From Tepidanaerobacter acetatoxydans Re1 (lineage in GTDB: Bacteria; Bacillota; Thermosediminibacteria; Thermosediminibacterales; Tepidanaerobacteraceae): a stretch of DNA of 64,000 bases. Under the pieces are notes generated by a model that saw nothing but the letters and a program-made list of their open reading frames with translations, did not search any database and was not told where the DNA came from. Shown in pieces: positions 53,940 through 63,311 of the stretch (positions within the stretch are counted from its first letter, which is position 1; every line of letters begins with the position of its first letter). The stretch spans positions 2,275,769-2,339,768 of the forward strand of contig NC_019954.2 of the NCBI RefSeq assembly GCF_000328765.2, given 5' to 3'. Position numbers and translations under genes: made by a program.

Positions 53940-55954
53940 TCGCCTATCACCTTTTGGAGTTTTTGCTGGATGCTTTTTTCAAGTTGTTTTATTTCTTCTA
54001 AGATTTCCTCGGAAGGTCTTAGTGGTTCATATTTATAAAAATGTCGTGTGAAAGGGATTTCGTACCCTATTTTTGTCTTGGATTCATCTATCCAGGCATC
54101 TGGCACATGGGGTTTTACTTCCCGTTCAAAGTAATCATGTATATCTTCTTTTAAAGGTACATTTTCCGTATCTCTCAAATCCGGATCCGGTTCAGGATTT
54201 CCTTTAGCATCTAGACAGATATCTGCTGTTTCATCTTTCTCTGATAAGGCTGAAATAATAGCTTTAAGCAGTGCATTATCAAGCTTTACATCGCTATGTT
54301 TGAAGGCTTTTTTAAGCTCTTTTGTAAATACCTCTCTATTTTTATACATAATATCAGAATTCATAGTTTTCAGTACCGCTATAATCTGCTGCTGCAGTTT
54401 CTTGCCTTCTTCTATTTCGCGAAGACCTGCCGTACCTTTTTTCTTAGATTCGGCAAGTTTTTGAAAGGCTCTTTCATTGTAGAGGTTGTTTATCCTCTCC
54501 TCGGTTACTTGAAAGTTTAGTCTTAAAGGTCTTTCTACAACTATCTTCCGGTAGCCAAAGTCTTCGTTATCAAAAATTTTGCAGTATTCGTTTTCCTTAA
54601 ATTCTCCGTATATCCGCGTAATTTCCTCTATCTGTTCTTCGCTGATTTCATTTCTCTTGTTGCCGAGGCTTTTTCTCATCTTCTGGTAAAAGTCTACTGC
54701 ATTGACTAGCTGTATTTTCCCTGCTCTTGCAGGTCCTTTCATTAAATCATTGTTTTTGCGGTTGGTTACTATCCAAATATAGGTAGAAATGCCTGTATTA
54801 TAAAACAGCTGATCAGGTAGAGCAATAATTCCTTCCAGCATATCATTTTCAATTATCCAGCGCCTTATTTCTGATTCCCCCGAACCTGCATCTCCTGTGA
54901 ACAAGGGTGAGCCGTTGAATATAATGGCAATGCGGCTGCCCTTTTCATCTTGCTTCATCTTTGATATTAAATGCTGCAGGAACAAAAGAGAACCATCTGA
55001 TATCCTGGGAAGACCTGCACCAAATCTGCCGTCAAACCCTTCTTTTTCATATTCTTCACGGATAAACTTTTCTGCTTTCTTCCATTCTACCCCAAAAGGG
55101 GGATTTGTCAGCATATATCTAAATGTTTTACCCTTGTGCCCATCTTCTGTAAAACTGTCACCTAAAATAATGTTGTCTGCATCCTGCCCCTTTATGAGCA
55201 TATCAGATTTGCAAATGCTGTAGGATTGTGGATTTATCTCTTGACCGAATAATTCCACCTGTATGCCCGGGTTTAGTTCTTTCAAATATTGCTCGGTAAC
55301 CGAGAGCATACCGCCGGTACCGGCACAACAATCATAGACAGTTACGACAAGACCTGGAGTTGTCAAACTTTCCTTATCCTCATTTAAAAGTATATTTACC
55401 ATAAGCCTTATAACTTCTCGAGGCGTATAGTGATCACCAGCTTCAGCATGTTCAGAAAATCTTCTTATAAGCTCCTCGAATATATAGCCCATCTCCATAT
55501 TGCTTACCGCATCGGGATGTAAATCTATCTTATTAAACTCAGATACAATAAGATAGAGCAGGTTATTATCATTAAGTTTTGTAATCTGCTTGTCAAAATC
55601 AAAATATTCTATGATTTCTCTGGCATTCTTTGAAAACCCGTTAACATAGTTTCTTAAATTGCTTGCGATGTTATCAGGGTCTGCCAGTAATTTTTCAAAA
55701 TCATATTTGCTTGTATTGTTAAATTTCTGTTTCGATATTTTATTCAAAACAGGGTCCATATTTTGAAGTCCTGTTTCCTTCAAAGCTTCATATGCTTTCA
55801 ATACTTCTTCCTTAGTTTCTGCCAAAACACAATCGAATCTTCTAAGGACAGCCATCGGGAGAATCACATCTCCATACTGCTCTTTTTTGTAAGGACCTCT
55901 TAAAAGTTCCGCTATGGTCCATATAAAATTAACCTTGTCTTGAAAGTTGGTCAA
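53936..55954 (-). CDS. hsdM: type I restriction enzyme, HsdM methyltransferase subunit
   Basis: 672 residues from a TTG at 55954 with AGGAG eight bases upstream. The SAM site is YDCCAGTGGML and the catalytic N6-adenine motif is NPPFGVEW. It is longer than EcoKI HsdM, with an extra C-terminal helical region of about 150 residues (from FKHSDVKLDNALLKAI on) found in many clostridial relatives. It methylates adenine at the sites chosen by HsdS and protects the host. Confidence 0.94.
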   Translation of the reverse strand: MTNFQDKVNFIWTIAELLRGPYKKEQYGDVILPMAVLRRFDCVLAETKEEVLKAYEALKETGLQNMDPVLNKISKQKFNNTSKYDFEKLLADPDNIASNLRNYVNGFSKNAREIIEYFDFDKQITKLNDNNLLYLIVSEFNKIDLHPDAVSNMEMGYIFEELIRRFSEHAEAGDHYTPREVIRLMVNILLNEDKESLTTPGLVVTVYDCCAGTGGMLSVTEQYLKELNPGIQVELFGQEINPQSYSICKSDMLIKGQDADNIILGDSFTEDGHKGKTFRYMLTNPPFGVEWKKAEKFIREEYEKEGFDGRFGAGLPRISDGSLLFLQHLISKMKQDEKGSRIAIIFNGSPLFTGDAGSGESEIRRWIIENDMLEGIIALPDQLFYNTGISTYIWIVTNRKNNDLMKGPARAGKIQLVNAVDFYQKMRKSLGNKRNEISEEQIEEITRIYGEFKENEYCKIFDNEDFGYRKIVVERPLRLNFQVTEERINNLYNERAFQKLAESKKKGTAGLREIEEGKKLQQQIIAVLKTMNSDIMYKNREVFTKELKKAFKHSDVKLDNALLKAIISALSEKDETADICLDAKGNPEPDPDLRDTENVPLKEDIHDYFEREVKPHVPDAWIDESKTKIGYEIPFTRHFYKYEPLRPSEEILEEIKQLEKSIQQKLQKVIGE

Positions 55955-56127
55955 ATATATCACTCCTGCTGCATGTATTATCGATTTTCAATTTCAACTT
56001 ATCAGATTAGACATAAGTATATACAGAATTATATCAAGCCATATGTTAATATTCTATATTTTTTCGAGTTTTCCTTTACCGATGCTCGTAATAGAAGTTT
56101 TAAAGTAATCTATGAATGCACACATAT

Positions 56128-56167
56128 AAAAGAGCTACAAACAAATAATCAAGTTTGTAGCTCTTTT
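56128..56167. terminator. terminator between the energy module and hsdM
   Basis: A perfect 15-bp stem, AAAAGAGCTACAAAC with its complement, and a ten-base loop, with A- and T-runs built into the stem ends. It ends the OFA transporter transcript. Confidence 0.8.
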
Positions 56168-56214
56168 AAATATCATTATATTTTTATTGGTTATTTTTGT
56201 TCCCTGTCAATTAG

Positions 56215-57411
56215 CTATTCCTCTTTTGTCATTCTATTCATTAAAAATACAATAAACATACTTAATGTTCCGGCAAGCAACATAGCAAAAAATGTGCTTA
56301 AAAACGAGCCATAATAATCATATAAGTAGCCTGAAATAGTTCCTCCAAATGATGCAAATAACAAATTCAGATTGATAAATGCCAGATTCTCAGAATAATG
56401 AAGTTCTCCATACTCAGAATAGACAAATGCCGAATTTGTCGGTGTTATTCCTCCATAAGAAAAACCTGCTGTGATAAATGCAATAATCATAAAGATAAAC
56501 GAGTTCTTCAGCTGAGCTAAAATTAGAGTTACTACAGCAACTAAAAATATAATTGTAATTAAGAGCATTGTTTTCTTTCTTCCAATTCGATCATAAATAG
56601 CCCCAAAAAATATTCTTCCAACACCATTGAATATTGAAATAAGGCCAACAATAAAAGCAATTGTTTCTGATGAGTAATTATTAGCAATTATTCCTGCAAA
56701 AGATCTGGCTTGAGCAATAAGTGCAAGCCCTGATGCGCTCAATAATACCGCCCAAAGGAAATAAAGCCAAAATAAGCCCTTAGTGAACATCTGAAAAGGA
56801 GGGGTATCATCGTTTGAGTCATTTATTTCTATATTTGTACCATCTTGTAAGGGTTTCTTTTTAAGAAATATTGCTGAAAGGCAACAAACTAAAGCAATTA
56901 AAATCCCAAATTCTATAAATGTATTTCTCCATGCACCAATCTGATCCTGCGTACATGCCGTATAGACATATCCTAAAATCATACTTCCAAATCCAAAACC
57001 CATTAAGAGAACTCCCGAGATAAGCCCCTGACAATCTTGAAACCACGGAATTACCACACTCATTACAGTATTGTACGCCAAGCCAGAAGCTAGTCCTGCT
57101 AACACTCCGTATGTAAAATATAAAGCAGATATTTCTTTTACTCTTGAAGATGCTATAAAGCCTAAAGCAAATAAAATCCCCGACGCCAGTAAAATAATTT
57201 TGGGAGAAGTCCGCTTTTGAAGAATTCCACCCAAAATTCCACCTAGGCAAAAAGAAATCATGCATAAAGTAAATGTAAAAGAAAGTTTTGTTGCAGAAAT
57301 CTCTGCGAATTCTCTTCCAATAGGTTCGCTTAAAACAGGCCATGCATAGACAACTCCGGCAAGGAGCATGACAATAACTCCAACAATAACATATTGATTT
57401 CTCTTCTCCAT
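56215..57411 (-). CDS. MFS transporter, oxalate/formate antiporter (OFA) family
   Basis: 398 residues, 12 predicted membrane helices. VYAWPVLSEPIGREF in helix 1 and the loop after it, GLASGLAYNTVMSVVIPWF in the middle and the DRIGRKK MFS motif between helices 8 and 9 are OFA-like. It probably moves a carboxylate, perhaps the acid made or used by the iorAB-ptb-buk genes upstream of it in the same transcription unit. Confidence 0.85.
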   Translation of the reverse strand: MEKRNQYVIVGVIVMLLAGVVYAWPVLSEPIGREFAEISATKLSFTFTLCMISFCLGGILGGILQKRTSPKIILLASGILFALGFIASSRVKEISALYFTYGVLAGLASGLAYNTVMSVVIPWFQDCQGLISGVLLMGFGFGSMILGYVYTACTQDQIGAWRNTFIEFGILIALVCCLSAIFLKKKPLQDGTNIEINDSNDDTPPFQMFTKGLFWLYFLWAVLLSASGLALIAQARSFAGIIANNYSSETIAFIVGLISIFNGVGRIFFGAIYDRIGRKKTMLLITIIFLVAVVTLILAQLKNSFIFMIIAFITAGFSYGGITPTNSAFVYSEYGELHYSENLAFINLNLLFASFGGTISGYLYDYYGSFLSTFFAMLLAGTLSMFIVFLMNRMTKEE

Positions 57412-57448
57412 TGGACACCTCCCTTTATGTTTTTTACATTAAGCAAAA

Positions 57449-58519
57449 CTATTCAAAGTCAAAGTCCTCTTCAATTTGGCGTGCAACTTCTTCTTTTCTC
57501 ATTACTCGCAGAGCACCCAGTGCAAGAGCCTGCATCTCAAATTCGCCAGGATATGTTGAAACCGGCGCTATATACTGGACATACTCTTTAATCCAATCAG
57601 TTAGTATCTTAGAGTATGCAATTCCTCCAGTCAATAAAATTGCATCTATTTTCCCTTTCTCCACGGTTGCAAGAGCTCCAATTGCCTTTGCAACTTGATA
57701 GGCTAATGCTTGGTAAACGATTTTGGCTTCAGGGTCGCCTTTTACAACAAGACTTTCGACTTTTCTAGCATCGTTTGTTCCAAGATAAGATACAAACCCT
57801 CCTGCTCCGCTCTCATACTTTTGAAGTTTTTCTATACCTTCCTCATTGCATATATCTATACAAATAAGTACTTGCAGGCCTCCGGCTCTCTCAGGAGAAA
57901 AAGGACCTTCCTCGGCGGTAACTACATCTATGACTTTTCCGCCCTTCTGAATATTAACCGAGATTCCTCCTCCAAGGTGTACTACAATCAGTGTAGACTC
58001 TGTATAATCAAGATTTTTTTCCATACAATATCTTCTTGCAACCGCCCGAGTGTTTAGCACATGGCTATAACTTTTTCTATTTCTACCTTTTATTCCTGAA
58101 AGATGGGCAATCTCCGATAATTCATCTACCGCAACTGAGTCATATATATATGCCGGAATGTTTCCGGGCTTAGCTATTTTATGCGCTATGAGCGCTCCCA
58201 GATTCGATGCGTGAAGGCTCGAAGGATGGTAGCGTAGCGTTTCGACCAGCTTGTCATCGATCACATAAGCTCCTGAATGAACAGGCGGGAGCATTCCTCC
58301 ACGAGAAACAATAACATCTATATTCGACTCTGAAAAGCCATGCTTTTCAAGAAAAGTTACTACCTGCCAATAGCGCATATCTAACTGGTCATAAATTGTT
58401 TTATATTTCTTGAGCTCTTCGAGTTTTATAGGAATATTTTCCACAAAAAGTTCTCGCTCATCTTCATATATTGCAACCTTAGTCGAGGTAGAGCCTGGAT
58501 TTATCACTAATATCTTCAT
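57449..58519 (-). CDS. buk: butyrate kinase
   Basis: 356 residues of the ASKHA acetate/butyrate kinase fold: NPGSTSTKVAIY at the start, VSRGGMLPPVHSGAY, and VVHLGGGISV. It transfers phosphate from a short-chain acyl phosphate to ADP. It lies nine bases after the phosphate acyltransferase gene. Branched-chain or aromatic acyl phosphates are possible substrates, given the IorAB context. Confidence 0.93.
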   Translation of the reverse strand: MKILVINPGSTSTKVAIYEDERELFVENIPIKLEELKKYKTIYDQLDMRYWQVVTFLEKHGFSESNIDVIVSRGGMLPPVHSGAYVIDDKLVETLRYHPSSLHASNLGALIAHKIAKPGNIPAYIYDSVAVDELSEIAHLSGIKGRNRKSYSHVLNTRAVARRYCMEKNLDYTESTLIVVHLGGGISVNIQKGGKVIDVVTAEEGPFSPERAGGLQVLICIDICNEEGIEKLQKYESGAGGFVSYLGTNDARKVESLVVKGDPEAKIVYQALAYQVAKAIGALATVEKGKIDAILLTGGIAYSKILTDWIKEYVQYIAPVSTYPGEFEMQALALGALRVMRKEEVARQIEEDFDFE

Positions 58520-58528
58520 AGTAACCTC

Positions 58529-59428
58529 CTACTGGTCAATTAGGGAAGCAAGGGCAGTAGATAAAAACTTTTCCTCTGCGGTAGAGCTTCGAGATGTTAA
58601 AATTATTGGGCATTGGGCTCCTACAACGAAACCTGCCATTTTTCCACCTGCCGCATATACTAATGACTTTCCTAATACATTGCCAACTGTGATATTTGGG
58701 ACAAGAAGAACATCAGCATCTCCCGCAATTAGACTTTCATAGTTCTTAAGCTTTGCCGCTTCTCTGCAATAAGCTATGTCAAAAGAGATAGGACCTTCTA
58801 TGATACAACCCTTTATGATTCCATCCTGATTTCTCCTCTTAAGCTCTTCTGCATCAACCGACTCCGGCATCTTGGGATTTACTTTTTCAACTGCTGCAAG
58901 ACATGCTATCTTAGGTTCATCATATCCAAGCTTCTTTAAAATATCGACTGAATTTTCTATGATCATTTGTTTTTGATTAACATCGGGATAAAGATTCATG
59001 CCTCCATCAGTCGTAATCAGAAGCTTATGATATGTACTGATTTCATTAAAAGCAATGTGGCTCATTAGTTTTCCGATTCCTAAACCCTCTTCTTTGTTAA
59101 CAACTGCTTTCAAAAGTGCTGAAGTTTCTATATGGCCCTTTATGATAAAATCTACATCTTTATTTCTCGCAAGCCTTACTCCCAAAAGTGCTGCCTCTGC
59201 AGAATCGGGAATATCATATATCTCATAAGCTTTTTTAGCGTTCAATTGTTCTAATATAACTTCAATATTTCTTCTTTCCCCTATAAAAACTGGAGTTGCA
59301 AGCCCTTTTTCCTCAGCTGCAAGAGAAGCTGTAATTGATGCTTCATCTGCTGCAACTATGGCACATCGTTTGCGCTTAGGTAGTTTTCCTACTCGATTTA
59401 TAACCTCATCAAAATTTTTTAAAATCAT
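58529..59428 (-). CDS. ptb: phosphate butyryltransferase
   Basis: 299 residues of the PTA/PTB family, with RKRCAIVAADEASI near the start, the central DFIIKGHIETSALLKAVV and the C-terminal ADVLLVPNITVGNVLGK motif. It swaps CoA for phosphate on short-chain acyl-CoA. It is placed between iorB and buk, so it links 2-oxoacid oxidation to ATP formation. Confidence 0.92.
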   Translation of the reverse strand: MILKNFDEVINRVGKLPKRKRCAIVAADEASITASLAAEEKGLATPVFIGERRNIEVILEQLNAKKAYEIYDIPDSAEAALLGVRLARNKDVDFIIKGHIETSALLKAVVNKEEGLGIGKLMSHIAFNEISTYHKLLITTDGGMNLYPDVNQKQMIIENSVDILKKLGYDEPKIACLAAVEKVNPKMPESVDAEELKRRNQDGIIKGCIIEGPISFDIAYCREAAKLKNYESLIAGDADVLLVPNITVGNVLGKSLVYAAGGKMAGFVVGAQCPIILTSRSSTAEEKFLSTALASLIDQ

Positions 59429-59444
59429 AATGCTTTTCGCCTCG

Positions 59445-60017
59445 CTAGATTAATTCTTGACCTTTATCAAAGGCTCTTTTATTAATTTCGATGAATTTTT
59501 CTTTAACTGTTCGCGCAATAATGGCCTTCCAGTCAATCTGGGTAAGATTCATGAATTTTGCCAGTGCCCCAAACATAACCATATTTGCAACTTTTTCATT
59601 TCCTAACTGACAAGCAATCTCTGTTGCATTAATGACACGGACATCTGCATATAGTTTCAGTATATCAATAATATTACTGGGATAAACAGCCTTTCCTGCC
59701 AATACCGGTGCTGGCGGTAGTTCTACATCATTTACAAGGACCTTTCCGTTGGTCTTTAAGAAATTTAAATATCTAAGTGCTTCCATCTTTTCAAAAGAAA
59801 CAATAATATCAGCCTGTCCTTCTCCGATAATCGGAGACATTACTTCATCTCCGAAACGCACATGTGTAGACACGCTTCCGCCTCTTTGCGCCATTCCGTG
59901 AATTTCAGACATCTTAATATCATATCCGGCTTCGATCAAACCACTAGTTAGGACGTTACTTGCTAAAACAATTCCCTGGCCTCCAACTCCAACCAATAAA
60001 ATATTTGTCACTGCCAT
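59445..60017 (-). CDS. iorB: indolepyruvate ferredoxin oxidoreductase, beta subunit
   Basis: 190 residues with the gamma-type motif VGVGGQGIVLASNVL at the start and the conserved SEIHGMAQRGGSVSTHVR. It partners IorA. Five bases separate the two genes. Confidence 0.92.
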   Translation of the reverse strand: MAVTNILLVGVGGQGIVLASNVLTSGLIEAGYDIKMSEIHGMAQRGGSVSTHVRFGDEVMSPIIGEGQADIIVSFEKMEALRYLNFLKTNGKVLVNDVELPPAPVLAGKAVYPSNIIDILKLYADVRVINATEIACQLGNEKVANMVMFGALAKFMNLTQIDWKAIIARTVKEKFIEINKRAFDKGQELI

Positions 60018-60022
60018 GCCTA

Positions 60023-61804
60023 TTACTCTCCTTTTTCATGAATTGCATTGACCGGACAGACTTGTGCACACACACTGCACCCTATGCATTGCGCTTGATC
60101 AATGTACGACTTTTTGTTGTTCATGCTAAAATTTATCGCGGGGCATCCCGTTCTTGTGCAAGCCCTGCATCCGTTGCAAATTTCTTCGTCAACTTCATAC
60201 TTTTTGTTAAGACCTCCAAATATTTCAATATCTTCCTTGGAGTATTTTTTTAAAGCGCAAGGGTATCTTGCAATAATAACACTAGCTTCATTAAGATTTA
60301 GAGCCCACTGAATGGTTTCTTTTGTTTCTTTAAGATTATGCGGGTTAAAAGTTCGAATATTATTGCATCCGAGAGCCCGAACTACGTCTTCGATTTGAAT
60401 TGCAGTGGTAGTATGTCCGCCTGCGGTATACCCTGTTCCTGGATTTTCTTGATGTCCAGTCATCGCAGTAGTTCTATTATCGAGAACTGCTGTAATTAGA
60501 TTGCTTCCGTTATATAATGCATTTTCAACTCCATTCAGTCCTGTAGCAAAGAAAGTTGAGTCACCCATTACAGCAACTACTCGTTTCCCTTCTTCCTTTT
60601 TATTAAAGATTGTCTGTGCACCATGTCCCGTGCCGGCACTTCCTCCCATACAAATACATGTGTCCTTTGCATTAAGAGGTTCTGAACCGCCTAAGCCGTA
60701 GCACCCTATATCCGAAGCAATCATAATATTCTTAACCTTGCCAAGTTCATAAAAGAAACCCCTATGAGGGCATCCGGCACAAAGCATAGGTGGTCGATCA
60801 ATTAGATTCTTGGAATCGACTTTAATTATTTCTGTTTTTTTACCCAACAGTACCTCTGCAATGATATTAGGAGTTAATTCGTTAATATTCGGAATCTTTT
60901 CCTTGCCTATACAGGAAATACCGGCCGCCTTTAATTGATTTTCGAGGTATGGATCTAATTCTTCAATTACGTATAGTGTATTAACCTCTTGAGCAAATTT
61001 TGCAATTTTTTTAAGTGGAAGCGGATATGTAAAGCCTAGTTTAAAGTATGAAGCTTTATTACCAAAGACTTCCTTAGCGTAATTATAAGATACGCCCGAA
61101 GTGATGATGCCTATATTTTTATCATTCCATTCAATAAAATTATAAGGAGATTCCTCGGAATACTCTGCCAGTAATTTTAGTCTGGCCTCAAGGTCGATAC
61201 GTAATTTTTTAGACAAAGCAGGCACTGCATCAAATCGGCTTCTTCCCATTTCGCGATTATAATCTTTAATCTTGACTTCTTTTCTCTCGCCATACTTAAC
61301 CAGACTTTTGCTGTGATTAACTCTGGTTGTGGTTCGAATCATTATTGTCGTATTGTACTTCTCACTCAGTTCAAATGCATCTCTTGACATCTCATAACAT
61401 TCTTGGCTGTTTGACGGTTCCAACATTGCAATCTTAGCGAAAGGAGCATAATTTCTATTGTCTTGTTCATTTTGTGACGAATGCATACCAGGGTCGTCTG
61501 CAGAAACAAAGACAAATCCTCCATTTACCCCCATATAGGCATAAGTAAATAGTGGATCTGCTCCTACATTCAATCCGACATGCTTCATTGCGGCAAATGC
61601 TCTTCCTCCTGCAATGGAAGCACCTATTGCAGCTTCCATTGCTACTTTTTCATTAGGTGCCCATTCTGATTTTACCTCTTTATATTTAATGAGGTTTTCT
61701 AAAATTTCTGTGCTCGGAGTTCCAGGATAGGCAGATGCAAAATGACAACCGCCCTCGTATACACCGCGAGCAATAGCTTCATTTCCCGTCATTAATTGTT
61801 TCAT
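60023..61804 (-). CDS. iorA: indolepyruvate ferredoxin oxidoreductase, alpha subunit
   Basis: 593 residues. The alpha-like domain has MTGNEAIARGVYEGG and YPGTPSTEIL. The TPP-binding domain has CAGCPHRG and MGDSTFFATGLNGVENALYNGS. The C-terminus has a two-cluster ferredoxin domain with CNGCRACTRTGCP and CIGCSVCAQVCP. The enzyme oxidises arylpyruvates (and in some organisms branched 2-oxoacids) to acyl-CoA with reduction of ferredoxin. First gene of the iorA-iorB-ptb-buk-OFA unit, with a consensus promoter. Confidence 0.94.
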   Translation of the reverse strand: MKQLMTGNEAIARGVYEGGCHFASAYPGTPSTEILENLIKYKEVKSEWAPNEKVAMEAAIGASIAGGRAFAAMKHVGLNVGADPLFTYAYMGVNGGFVFVSADDPGMHSSQNEQDNRNYAPFAKIAMLEPSNSQECYEMSRDAFELSEKYNTTIMIRTTTRVNHSKSLVKYGERKEVKIKDYNREMGRSRFDAVPALSKKLRIDLEARLKLLAEYSEESPYNFIEWNDKNIGIITSGVSYNYAKEVFGNKASYFKLGFTYPLPLKKIAKFAQEVNTLYVIEELDPYLENQLKAAGISCIGKEKIPNINELTPNIIAEVLLGKKTEIIKVDSKNLIDRPPMLCAGCPHRGFFYELGKVKNIMIASDIGCYGLGGSEPLNAKDTCICMGGSAGTGHGAQTIFNKKEEGKRVVAVMGDSTFFATGLNGVENALYNGSNLITAVLDNRTTAMTGHQENPGTGYTAGGHTTTAIQIEDVVRALGCNNIRTFNPHNLKETKETIQWALNLNEASVIIARYPCALKKYSKEDIEIFGGLNKKYEVDEEICNGCRACTRTGCPAINFSMNNKKSYIDQAQCIGCSVCAQVCPVNAIHEKGE

Positions 61805-61914
61805 ATCTATTCCCTTTCCATTCGTTTTTAATTTCTAACATTTTTTAATATGTTTCATCTACCTTTTTAATTTTCAATCCATAATTTTAGATTCCAACCC
61901 TCTTACCTATAAGG

Positions 61915-61926
61915 CAATGGCCATTG
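61915..61926. promoter_or_regulatory. palindrome at the iorA transcription start
   Basis: CAATGGCCATTG is a perfect 12-base palindrome about ten bases downstream of the -10, where a repressor would bind. The divergent YheO/DauR-like protein is a candidate binder. Confidence 0.5.
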
Positions 61927-61935
61927 TCTATTTTA

Positions 61936-61964
61936 ATAATAACAAATTCGTAGGCGCATGTCAA
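61936..61964 (-). promoter_or_regulatory. sigma-A promoter of iorAB-ptb-buk
   Basis: TTGACA (61959-61964), 17 bases, TATTAT (61936-61941) on the minus strand. The leader is about 120 nt. Confidence 0.75.
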
Positions 61965-62030
61965 CATTTTGTTTATTTATTAATATATTTCAACTTATTG
62001 TTTGTATTATTGGCTTGCTCAGCTTTGCTC

Positions 62031-62059
62031 TTGACTTTCTACCAACTCCCCTATAAAAT
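62031..62059 (+). promoter_or_regulatory. sigma-A promoter of the YheO/DauR-like gene
   Basis: TTGACT (62031-62036), 17 bases, TAAAAT (62054-62059). Its position inside the upstream reading frame is one reason to reject a start at 61917 for this gene. Confidence 0.65.
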
Positions 62060-62153
62060 TAAAATCAGGTATATGTGTAAACATTTCTGTTTTTTTGTTA
62101 CGCACAAATCGCAAACCTCAGTAAATGACACATATGCCACAGGAGGTAAATTA

Positions 62154-62822
62154 ATGGACAAAGAACACGAAAAAGAGCTTTTAGATTTTTTGGATAAACT
62201 AGGCAAGGTTATCTCTGAAATGTTTGGTCCAAACTGTGAGGTTTGTATTTCAGACTTGGATTATCCGGATAAAGCTGTAATATCTATCCATAATGGACAT
62301 GTCACAGGTCGTGACATTGGTTCTCCTCTTAATGAAGAATCTAAATATAGAATTGAACAGGCAAAGGAAGGTACTTATATCAATTACAAAAAAGTTTTGA
62401 AAAAAAACTCAAAATTACTTAAGTCATCGACAATAGTTAAGAAAATCGGATCAAAAACATTGTCATTTTGTATTAATTATGATTGCACAAAACTTGAAAA
62501 ATTACATTATTATCTTGACCAATTCCTTAGTATGGAGGAAGAAGAAGATGATTTAGAAATTTTTGAATTGGTCACTCCGCTGCCGATCAATGACATTATC
62601 CAAGAGAGTTTAAAGCTTATAAAAAAACCAGTTCAAGAATATACTAAGGAAGATCGCATCGCTGTAATCAGTGATCTTTTAAGTAAAGGAGTTCTACAGA
62701 TTCAAAAAAGTGTTCCAAAAATTGCAAAGGCTTTAGGAGTATCACGCTACACCGTATATAATTACATTAATGAGCTCCGTGAAACATCAAAAAGCAAAGA
62801 AGAAAAAGAAGAATCTGTTTAA
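62154..62822 (+). CDS. YheO/DauR-like PAS-HTH transcriptional regulator
   Basis: 222 residues from the ATG at 62154, which has AGGAGG in front. A longer reading from 61917 would run through the promoter and add a hydrophobic leader that the family lacks. The N-terminal YheO-type PAS domain has GPNCEVCISDLDYPDKAVI and NGHVTGRDIGSP. The C-terminal helix-turn-helix reads IAKALGVSRYTVYNYINEL. Known relatives (DauR) control D-amino-acid breakdown; here it is divergent from iorA and may control 2-oxoacid fermentation. Confidence 0.88.
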   Translation: MDKEHEKELLDFLDKLGKVISEMFGPNCEVCISDLDYPDKAVISIHNGHVTGRDIGSPLNEESKYRIEQAKEGTYINYKKVLKKNSKLLKSSTIVKKIGSKTLSFCINYDCTKLEKLHYYLDQFLSMEEEEDDLEIFELVTPLPINDIIQESLKLIKKPVQEYTKEDRIAVISDLLSKGVLQIQKSVPKIAKALGVSRYTVYNYINELRETSKSKEEKEESV

Positions 62823-62857
62823 ACATAAACAGCCGGTATTACCGGCTGTTTATGTTT
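62821..62857. terminator. bidirectional terminator
   Basis: A perfect 17-bp stem with a three-base loop ATT; arms AAACATAAACAGCCGGT and its complement, starting within the stop codon of the regulator and meeting the end of the convergent membrane-protein gene. Confidence 0.8.
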
Positions 62858-63311
62858 AATGTTTGTCTATACTCATAGCAACCTTAGCTGCTATTGGTGC
62901 AATAATTAATGATACTATATAGCTTATGATAAAAATCGGTATATATAGCTGCAAGAACGCAAAAATCATATCTGGAAATTTAGGTACATTGATCAATGTT
63001 AACACAAAGTTGATAATAGTTGTAAAAATAAAGTTTACAGCAAGATTTCCCACTAATATTCCCGGAAGGGAATTAGGATTAAGCCCAAACTTTTGTGGAA
63101 AACCTTCTAAAATTTTAGGAATCGGGAATAATGCGTTTATGACGCAAACTAAGATAAATGCTACAATGGTTAATGGCAAAATTCTAGAATTAATTCCTGC
63201 GCCTCCTAATATAGATGCCGAAATTGTCATGATGAGTGCCAGCGGCAGTCCACTGATGATGGTTTGAACTATAAAAAATTTAACGCTTGGTTTTTCTTCC
63301 ACATCACTCAC
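62856..63311 (-). CDS. small four-helix membrane protein of unknown function
   Basis: 151 residues with four hydrophobic segments (about 14-36, 44-64, 84-108 and 119-142). The short loop after the second has FPIPKILEGFPQKFGL. It resembles the DUF2798 kind of small membrane proteins in size and layout, but I am not certain of the family. It overlaps the start of its stretch with the LVIVD-repeat gene upstream by eight bases, which suggests co-translation with it. Confidence 0.7.
   Translation of the reverse strand: MSDVEEKPSVKFFIVQTIISGLPLALIMTISASILGGAGINSRILPLTIVAFILVCVINALFPIPKILEGFPQKFGLNPNSLPGILVGNLAVNFIFTTIINFVLTLINVPKFPDMIFAFLQLYIPIFIISYIVSLIIAPIAAKVAMSIDKH

Noticed and set aside
49560..55954. 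A larger defence island or mobile element around the type I system
   Set aside because: No integrase, transposase, toxin-antitoxin pair or flanking direct repeat could be found beside hsdMSR.
56861..57418. A 185-codon minus-strand frame in the OFA transporter
   Set aside because: Same strand but shifted relative to the transporter frame, which shows clear membrane helices and MFS motifs; this frame is Cys/Trp/Arg-rich noise.
61917..62153. N-terminal extension of the YheO/DauR-like regulator
   Set aside because: The region contains both divergent promoters and the palindrome; the strong AGGAGG stands before the ATG at 62154 and the family starts there.
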